Both the position numbers and the translations under genes were made by a program. From Okapia johnstoni (taxonomy: Eukaryota > Chordata > Mammalia > Artiodactyla > Giraffidae): DNA of 64,000 nucleotides. The notes beneath the pieces are model-generated. The model worked only from the letters and a program-made list of their open reading frames with translations. It was not told the origin of the DNA and ran no database searches. Shown in pieces: positions 57,163 through 64,000 of the stretch (positions are counted from its first letter, which is position 1; each line of letters starts with the position of its first letter). The DNA lies in NCBI GenBank assembly GCA_024291935.2, contig CM044320.1, forward strand, positions 52,766,001 through 52,830,000, in the 5' to 3' direction.

Positions 57163-58490
57163 TCAAAGCAACAGTTAGAGCCAGACATGGAACAACAGAC
57201 TGGTTCCAAATTGGGAAAGGAGTTCATCAAGGCTGTATGTTGTCACACTGCTTATTTAACTTACATGCAGAGTACCTCATGCGAAATGCCAGGCTGGATG
57301 AAGTGCAAGCTGGAATCAAGATTGCCAGGAGAAATATCAATAACCTCAGATATGCAGCTGACACCACCCTTATGGTAGAAAGTGAAAAGGAACTAAAGAG
57401 CCTCTTGATGAAAGTGAAAGAGGAGATAATTTAAAAAAATAAAGAAAGAAAGAAAGTGAAAGAGGGGAGTGAAAAAGCTGGCGTAAAGCTCGACATTCAG
57501 AAAACTAAGCTCATGGTATCCAGTTCCATCACTTCATGGCAAATAGGTGGGGAAACAATGGAAAGAGTGACAGACTTTATTTTCTTGGGCTCCAGAACTA
57601 CTGCAGATGGTGACTGTAGCCATGAAATTAAAAGACACCTGCTCCTTGGAAGAAAAGCTATGACCAACCTAGTGAATGAAATTCACTCAGTCATGTCTGA
57701 CTATACAATCCGTGGAATTCTCCAGGCCAGAATACTAGAGTGGGTAGCATTTCCCTTATCCAGAGGATCTTCCCAACCCAGGAATAGAACCCAGATATCC
57801 CACATTGCAGGTGGATTCTTTACCAGCTGAGCCACAACGGAAGCCCAAGAATATTGGAGTGGGTAGCCTATCCCTTCTCCAGGGGATCTTCCTGACCCAG
57901 GAATTTACCCAGGGTCTCCTGAATTCCAGGCAGATTCTTTACCAACTAAGCTATCAGGGAAGCCATGGCCAACCTAGACAGCATATTAAAAAGTAGAGAC
58001 ATTACTTTACTGGCAAAGGTTCATCTAGTCAAAGCTATGGTTTTTCCAGCAGTCTTATAAGGATGTGAGATTTGGACCATAAAGAAAGCTGAGCACTGAA
58101 GAACTGATGCTTCTGAACTGTGGTGTTGGAGAAGACTCTAGAGAGTCCCTTGGACTGCAAGGACATCAAACAGCTCAATCCTAAAGGAAATCAGTCCTGA
58201 ATATTCATTGGAAGGACTGATGCTGAAACTGAAGCTTCAATACTTTGGCCACCTGATGTGAAGAACTGACTCCTTGGAAAAGACCCTTATGTTGGAAAAG
58301 ATTGAGGGCAGGAGGAGAAGGGGACGACAGAGAATGAGATGGTTGGATGGCATCGCCGACTCAATGGACATGGGTTTGGGTGGACTCCAGGAGTTGGTGA
58401 TGGACAGGGAAGCCTGGGGTGCTGCAGTCCATGGGGTCACAAAGAGTCAGACACAACTGGGCAACTGAACTGAACTGAACTGAACCCATT
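57163..58490 (+). mobile_element. BovB (RTE LINE), interrupted by a SINE
   Basis: Segments 57163-57672 and 57966-58490; begins AAAGTCAAAGCAACAGTTAG and ends (CTGAACTGAA)n. The catalytic motif at 57351-57362 reads YAAD, the first Asp replaced by Ala (GCT). A 28-nt A-rich insert with a 14-bp duplication lies at 57424-57451. Non-functional. Confidence 0.92.
57673..57965 (-). mobile_element. Bov-tA SINE, composite, inside BovB
   Basis: BovA part CACTCAGTCATGTCTGACTA, then two complementary heads. Flanked by TGACCAACCTAG (57661-57672) and TGGCCAACCTAG (57966-57977), which are BovB sequence. Confidence 0.9.
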
Positions 58491-59261
58491 ATAAGATACA
58501 TTGCCAATATAATATTCACAACATGCTGCAAATGTATTCTAAAATATATAAGGAAGTATAGAATTCTTGGAAATGCTTTTAGGGAGTAAACAAGAAAGTC
58601 CAAAGACTACTAACTTATCTCTCATGACACGTTACCCATATCCCAACCATCATCACTTCTGTCCCCAAAACACAAACACACATATGTACCTTCTCAGCTC
58701 CAGCTTTACTCAAGAGCTTGGCCTATTCAGCTAATTGGCTTGGGCTCCTCAGGCTGTTCTCCCTTACCTTCCTCCCCTAGGCAACCACTTGCTCATTTGA
58801 TGGCATCATCAGAAAAGGTTACTTTTCAATTTTGCCATGCAGAGGCTTTACCAATTTTCTTCCATTAAGTGAACTTTGACTTTTACTATACTTTATGAGA
58901 TGACCTTGAAGGGAGAAGCAAGCAATTTCTAGCTAATGAATTTTCATTATCATTGTAGTACTCTCCACCAAGAGTTCTCTCTTTCAGGAAAGAAAAAAAG
59001 TTGTTTTCGCCTCCCAACTTTGCATGACTATTTTAAGTGTTACTGAAAGAGTACTTTAAAGCAGTTGTTACTCAGGTGTCGTTTTTTTCAACAGAACAAA
59101 AACACAAAGACTTAATTATTGAAGTTACATAATAAGCAAACATTTGTGCATATCTCACGCTGTTTAGAATGTCAGCTGCTGCTTACTGTGGCTTCCCTTG
59201 TGTGCTTGTCACAGTGCTGTCATCAGATTCACCGTGGTAACTGTCAAGGGAGTATCGGAGG
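58491..59261. other. Intergenic, nothing recognised
   Basis: No interspersed repeat or gene identified by eye. Confidence 0.6.
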
Positions 59262-59450
59262 GTGGTTAGGGACACGGTTCCAGAGTCCGACCGCCTGGCT
59301 CAAGCCTGTTAGTTGCATGACCTTGGAAAATTCATTTAACTTCCCTGTGCATTAGTTTCCTCATCTGTAAAATGAAGATTACAAGAATAGTAACTCATTG
59401 TAGGGTGTTTGTAAGAGTTAAATGAATTAAAACTAGTGAAGCGCCTAAGA
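59262..59450 (+). repeat. MIR SINE
   Basis: GACACGGTTCCAGAGTCCGA, GTTGCATGACCTTGGAAAAT, TAGTTTCCTCATCTGTAAAA and AAGAGTTAAATGAATTAAAA: nearly complete MIR. Confidence 0.82.
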
Positions 59451-59854
59451 TGTCGTCACTGATTTTATAAAATAATAATATAAAAGAATAGTTGATAAGG
59501 TGATAAGCTCATTTGTTTTTTCAAAAAGATTTGTTTGGGGTGCTTAGCAAACTTACAGAGAAATCTTGCATTTCTTTTATCCACTGACGTATATTTTCAA
59601 TTCTAATCTCAATAACGAGCCCTCTTGAGAGTATCATGAGTACAAAGCTAAAATCATCAGATTTTCTGTCACATGTATGAATTTTTTTCAACTCTCTGAT
59701 TTTACACACACACACAAGCAAAAGGAAGTGAGAGTCTGCTGGTTTTGCTTGCACTTAAATGTGGAAAATTTTTAAAAAACCCCAACTTCAAAAAGTCTTT
59801 TTCCCAAAAATCTTCAAGTAATGTAATTTCTTAGAATATGACTAGCAAATTTTT

Positions 59855-60060
59855 CTGTTAAAGCCAGATTGTAAATATTTTAGGTGTTTCAGGCCATGAG
59901 TCTCTGCTGCCACTACTCAGTTCTGCCATTGTAGCACCAAAGCATCCATAGACAATAGTGAACAAATGAGTGTGTCTGTGTTCTAATAAAACTTTATTTG
60001 CAAAAATAGACAGCAGGCCAGATTCGGTCTACAGGCCATGGCTTGCCAACCCTGTCTTGG
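59855..60060 (+). mobile_element. hAT-type DNA transposon fossil
   Basis: TAAATATTTTAGGTGTTTCA, CCATTGTAGCACCAAAGCAT, GTGTTCTAATAAAACTTTAT and AGGCCATGGCTTGCCAACCC. A common mammalian hAT-derived repeat; I do not commit to a family name. Confidence 0.65.
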
Positions 60061-61018
60061 ATGTTATTCTATATTTACTTTGTAACTTTGATCATCTCTA
60101 GTATACAGCAACATACCCACAATGAGAGGAGACACTCTACTCGTGAAACAATGAGCTACAGAAAATGACATATGAAATATAGAACAGATGCATTTAAAGA
60201 AGAGAAAAACACATGAGAAGCATCGGGGGTGCGAAGCAGATGATACTTCAGTTCTCTAGGGTTCAGCAGGAAACACAGATTGAAACAAGCACAGGTTTTA
60301 TTTTCTGCCTCAGAATAAATTTTATTTATATATATATGTATATTCATATCTTCATCTCAACTCTCAACCATTCAAGGACAGTTTCACTAGGGCAGTTTCT
60401 AAAACTCTGTACTCCAAATAACATCATAAGTCTACTGAAATAATGTGTTTTTACTCCCAAGGGTCGCTGATGAGTGCTTAAGCATCTTACCTAGAATTCC
60501 ATTTCGTATGCCCATATTTCAAGAATAAACAGTTTTCCCTGAATTTTCAAGCCCTTTGATACCCTGGTTCTACTTCCAAAATTAGTCAATCATATATCAA
60601 TCTTTGACTTCTTACCTGTGATTCCATTAAACCACAAGGATCAATCTGAATGGTCTTGAGTCAGGGCTGTAGTTGAAAAAACTGAAAGGCAAAGCCAGGA
60701 GTGAAGAATCAGTAGAACTTGATAGTGAGGCCAGGGATTTTTTTTTTTTTTTGATGTGTTAATTATTGTATTCCCAAGTGCTTAGAACAGCTGACACTAA
60801 GTATTCACTCCACAAACATGTGTGTGAATGAATGAATGAATGAATGAAGAAATAGATGACAAGCATGGAAGGTAAAAGAAGATATAGAATGAATCCTAGT
60901 TTTCAAGCTTGAGGAACAAAAAGAATCTTAATGATGTTAATATTCAAGATAAGGGCTGTTAGAGATGACTTGAGGAGCTTGCATTACAACGGCAGATAAC
61001 CAATGCACATGAACCTCT
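60061..61018. other. Intergenic, mostly unrecognised
   Basis: An L2-like tail near 60760-60825 runs into the (TGAA)n at 60825-60848. Otherwise nothing seen. Confidence 0.55.
60825..60848 (+). repeat. (TGAA)n microsatellite
   Basis: Six TGAA units, the usual end of an L2 copy. Confidence 0.9.
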
Positions 61019-61148
61019 GTGTGTGTGTGTTAGCCACTCAGTTGTGTCTGACTCTCTGCGACCCCATTGCCTGTAGCCCACGGCTCCTTTGACCATGGAA
61101 TTCTCCAGAAAAGAATACTGGAATGGGCTGCCGTTTCCTTCTCCAGCA
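61019..61148 (-). mobile_element. Bov-tA/BovA fragment (antisense)
   Basis: GTGTGTGTGTTAGCCACTCA, GTTGTGTCTGACTCTCTGCG and CTGCCGTTTCCTTCTCCAG; only the BovA part. Confidence 0.82.
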
Positions 61149-61199
61149 CATGAACCTACTTGACTCCAAAAACCATTCCCCATGCACCCAGACATCTTG

Positions 61200-61560
61200 T
61201 TTGTACTATGATCTCACCACCAGTTGCAGAAGATTAAACCAAGAAGAACACTTGACCTAGCTAAACCAACAGATTCTTTCTCCTGGGAATCTGAAACTGA
61301 GACTCTGCTGTGCATAGTAGAACTGCTTGTAACAGTGGCCAAGTCTTCCAAGAGCTTGGAAAAACAGAGAAAGTTGTCTCAAGAGAGAGAAGCAAGACGT
61401 CTTTGAAAAGCCAAGGCAGAACCTGGAGACAGAGAACTGTCTATGTTAATGAGAGTTTTCTGGTCCTGATTCTGTTCCCTCCCAGAGGCCAGCTGCCTTT
61501 GTGCCATTGTTTCTGGATATCCTTATAATAAATTCACTTTGGGGGGAAGGAAGACAAAGT
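61200..61560 (+). mobile_element. Old LTR-like repeat
   Basis: AGATTCTTTCTCCTGGGAAT, TTTCTGGTCCTGATTCTGTT and a polyadenylation signal AATAAA at 61527-61532. Pattern of a mammalian LTR 3' half, family uncertain. Confidence 0.45.
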
Positions 61561-61917
61561 AATCAGATTTATTTTCTGGTGCTCTGACTCCAGAATCATT
61601 GATTAGACAGGGCGGTAGATGATTGATTCATTTTGGGATATGTTAAACCTGGGTTTTCTTTCCTTCTTCAGAAATTTTTTTTTTTACCTCATTTGGCCCA
61701 AGTGTTCCAACATTCCTCATTATGACTTCAGTAAATTACCAGGCCTTTTTCTTCCTGTCCCATTAGGAGATATCTTACAACACAAGTGCATTTTTACTAC
61801 CTTAACCTCAGAAGAGAAAGTACCCTTGCTTCCCAAATTTCTGAGCCTTATGATGTCTGTCTGTTTATAGTGAATAGTCCTGAAAAAAGAAAGCTTTCAA
61901 GAGGTGTGTGATTATCA

Positions 61918-62095
61918 GGAACTTCTCTGGTGGCTCAGATAGTAAAGAATCTGCTTGTAACGCAGGAGACCCAGGTTCGATTCCTGGATCACAGAAGGGA
62001 TAGGCTACCCGATCCAGTATTCTTGGGCTTCCTGGTAGCTCAGATAGTAAAGAATCTGTCTGCAATGAGGAAGACCTGAGTTTGATCCTTAGATT
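61918..62095 (+). mobile_element. Bov-tA SINE, two heads
   Basis: GGAACTTCTCTGGTGGCTCA head with B box GGTTCGATTCCTGG, then a second head GGGCTTCCTGGTAGCTCAGA. Lacks the full BovA part. Confidence 0.83.
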
Positions 62096-63295
62096 AGAGA
62101 CAAACACTATGGACAGGGTTTATTTTTTTTTCTCTGTACATGTGTCTACAAGGCATGATGGTACTGTCTTGGAATAAGAGAAAATAGAACAGAAGACATA
62201 TAGAGGAAATTTGAACCACAGAATATTATACAAGCAGTGAAATGCACGTCATTTTTCTAATCCCTTCGTGGCTTCAACACCTCTTCACAACACCTCGAGA
62301 AAAGCCTGCAAATTTGAAACCACCTCTTTGCAAATTGATTTCTTAATGTCACCAGGCTCAGCCCACGCTTTTTCAGTTGCTAAGTGCACTGGATTGTCAC
62401 AGTATGTTCCAGAGGCTCCAGGTTTCTCTCGAATGCAAAAGATGTGCTTCTAATTGGAAGCAAAGTCCTTGTCTTTCAAATACAGTGTTCTCTAGAAACA
62501 AAGAAACAGTACCCATTAGATTTCAAACAGTTCAAATTGACTCATTTCCCCAAACAAGGGAAAGCTTATAAGCTCTAAAATTCGATAATATTATTTTACA
62601 ATGTGAAGCTTAAAGATGATTTTTAGATTAGTTTTGCAGTATTAACTTCACTTCATTAAGAACAAAAACCATGATAGGGCATTAAATATTTATTCATAGC
62701 ATGCATTGATTACTACTGAGGAGACTTATTACAAGACAGTTTCAGTTTTCTAAATCAATGATATAAACAAAATTTGAGGCAAAAGTTTAACACTATGATT
62801 TTAAAAGGGGAGAGGGAAACTACAATAAGAAATAAGAAGTACAGTTCAATTTAATGGGAATATATGCATAAGTTTAACAAATATTTATTGATGGAATCCA
62901 CAGTTACAGAGTAGAAACTGATCAGATATAAAATGCAGTCCACAGACCTGAACAGACTAGCAGAAGAGGCTGGTGATTCATTCATTTTTTTCAACAAGTT
63001 TTTACCAAGTATTTGCCATAAACAAGATACTTGGCTGGGTACTAAATCTTAATGATTACACTGTAGCCTCAATAGCATGGGATCACTCTAACATGTATCA
63101 TCAAACTTTAACTTTTACTTTAAGGTTTTTATTACATTACAAGGGATATTTTTTGAAAAAAGGTCAAGCCATACAGAAAAAGCTATCACTACTAGATGGG
63201 GTAACCAATATTACATTGTAGGGTATCTTTCACACTTCTTAAAATAACAATAAAAATGCACACAAATTTTTTTTAAATGGTTTTGTGCTATACAC
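62096..63295. other. Intergenic, nothing firm
   Basis: About 1.2 kb without an identifiable gene; a weak trace of an old repeat around 62870-63050. Confidence 0.5.
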
Positions 63296-63500
63296 AGAGC
63301 CAGTATAGCATACTGCTTGAGAACATAGGGCTTAAGTAATACCACCTCGATTCAAATTCCAGCTCAACCACATACTAAGCTACATTTATAAGTTACCACA
63401 CATCTCAATTCCAAAATTTGCCGAGCTTAAAAATGAGAATAATATTAGTACATACCTCATAGCACTGTTGGGAAAATGAATACTCAATCACTTAAAAACA
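63296..63500 (+). repeat. MIR SINE
   Basis: GCCAGTATAGCATACTGCTT, CCTCGATTCAAATTCCAGCT, GAGCTTAAAAATGAGAATAA and ACCTCATAGCACTGTTGGGA. Confidence 0.8.
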
Positions 63501-63880
63501 ATTCAATGTCAGCTATTATTATGTAACTTGTGTTATTTTTACTCAAGATTATATTGTGGGCCTCCTTCCACGTCACTTTTTCTTCCTCAAAAAACAGATA
63601 TTACCATGGCATAGATTTATTATAATTCATGTAATACATTCTTCTGCTGTGATTCATACAGATTGCCCCAATGTGTTCATAAAGAATGCTGCAAATAAAA
63701 CCGTTGTGCCTATACTTCAATATTTCTAAAGAGTAAATGCTTAGAAAAGAAAGAGATGGATCAAAAACAATACATATTTTAAAGTATATTTCAAATGCTT
63801 TTGAATTTCTCTACTAGGACTTGTCAATTTATATCCCATTATAAAATATGAAAGTGACCTTTTCCCCATATGGGGGGTGT

Positions 63881-63912
63881 GGTGTGTGTGTGTATGTGTG
63901 TTGGGTGTGTTA
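63881..63912 (+). repeat. GT-rich simple repeat
   Basis: Imperfect (GT)n with GGTGTGTGTGTGTATGTGTG. The rest to base 64000 shows nothing more. Confidence 0.8.
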
Positions 63913-64000
63913 GGTAGTTAGAACAGGAAACAGGAGTCCAAAATGGTGGTGGCTAAAACAAAGGAAGGGAAAAGCCCACGAAAATGGAACAAAGGAAGGT

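Noticed and set aside
1..64000. CRISPR array, operon, phage or plasmid features
   Set aside because: No regularly spaced short repeats, no ribosome-binding-site-led gene clusters; the DNA is mammalian.
44621..64000. A second gene head-to-head with CFAP54
   Set aside because: No exon-like conserved peptide with splice sites was found on either strand. Human synteny places the divergent neighbour (CDK17) tens of kb further away.

Overview
The window is nuclear DNA of a ruminant (cattle, sheep, goat or a close relative). The evidence is its repeats: BovB (RTE) LINEs, Bov-tA and Bov-A2 SINEs, CHR-type SINEs and a ruminant-type L1 3' end, over a background of old mammalian L2, MIR, MaLR and hAT/Tigger fossils. 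I see no prokaryotic gene, CRISPR array, plasmid or complete virus. Species cannot be decided from this sequence alone.

One protein-coding gene is recognised. On the minus strand, 44487 down to 2105, lie the first 11 coding exons of CFAP54 (cilia and flagella associated protein 54), a motile-cilium central-apparatus protein. Exons were placed by hand from conserved peptide, AG/GT splice sites and reading phase. All 11 join in one open frame of 1693 nt (564 codons plus one base); the rest of the gene lies beyond base 1. The start codon sits in a CpG-rich, TATA-less promoter, with an RFX X-box-like motif 43 bp upstream of the ATG.

Layout: 1-2104, intron 11 (partial); 2105-44487, exons 11 to 1 and introns 10 to 1; 44488-44620, promoter; 44621-64000, upstream intergenic DNA with no recognisable gene. 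In human the next gene upstream of CFAP54 is CDK17, in divergent orientation; by synteny it would lie to the right, outside the window.

Most of the rest is transposon-derived. Highlights are a four-layer nest (L2 split by BovB, L1 and a SINE) in intron 4, eight BovB fragments, a mariner-type palindrome resembling the ruminant miR-2284/2285 hairpins in intron 4, a pair of unclassified direct repeats flanking exon 5, and a Bov-tA SINE inserted 14 nt inside intron 6 next to the exon 6 splice donor. No undescribed multi-gene system was found; the best leads are regulatory or structural features around CFAP54.
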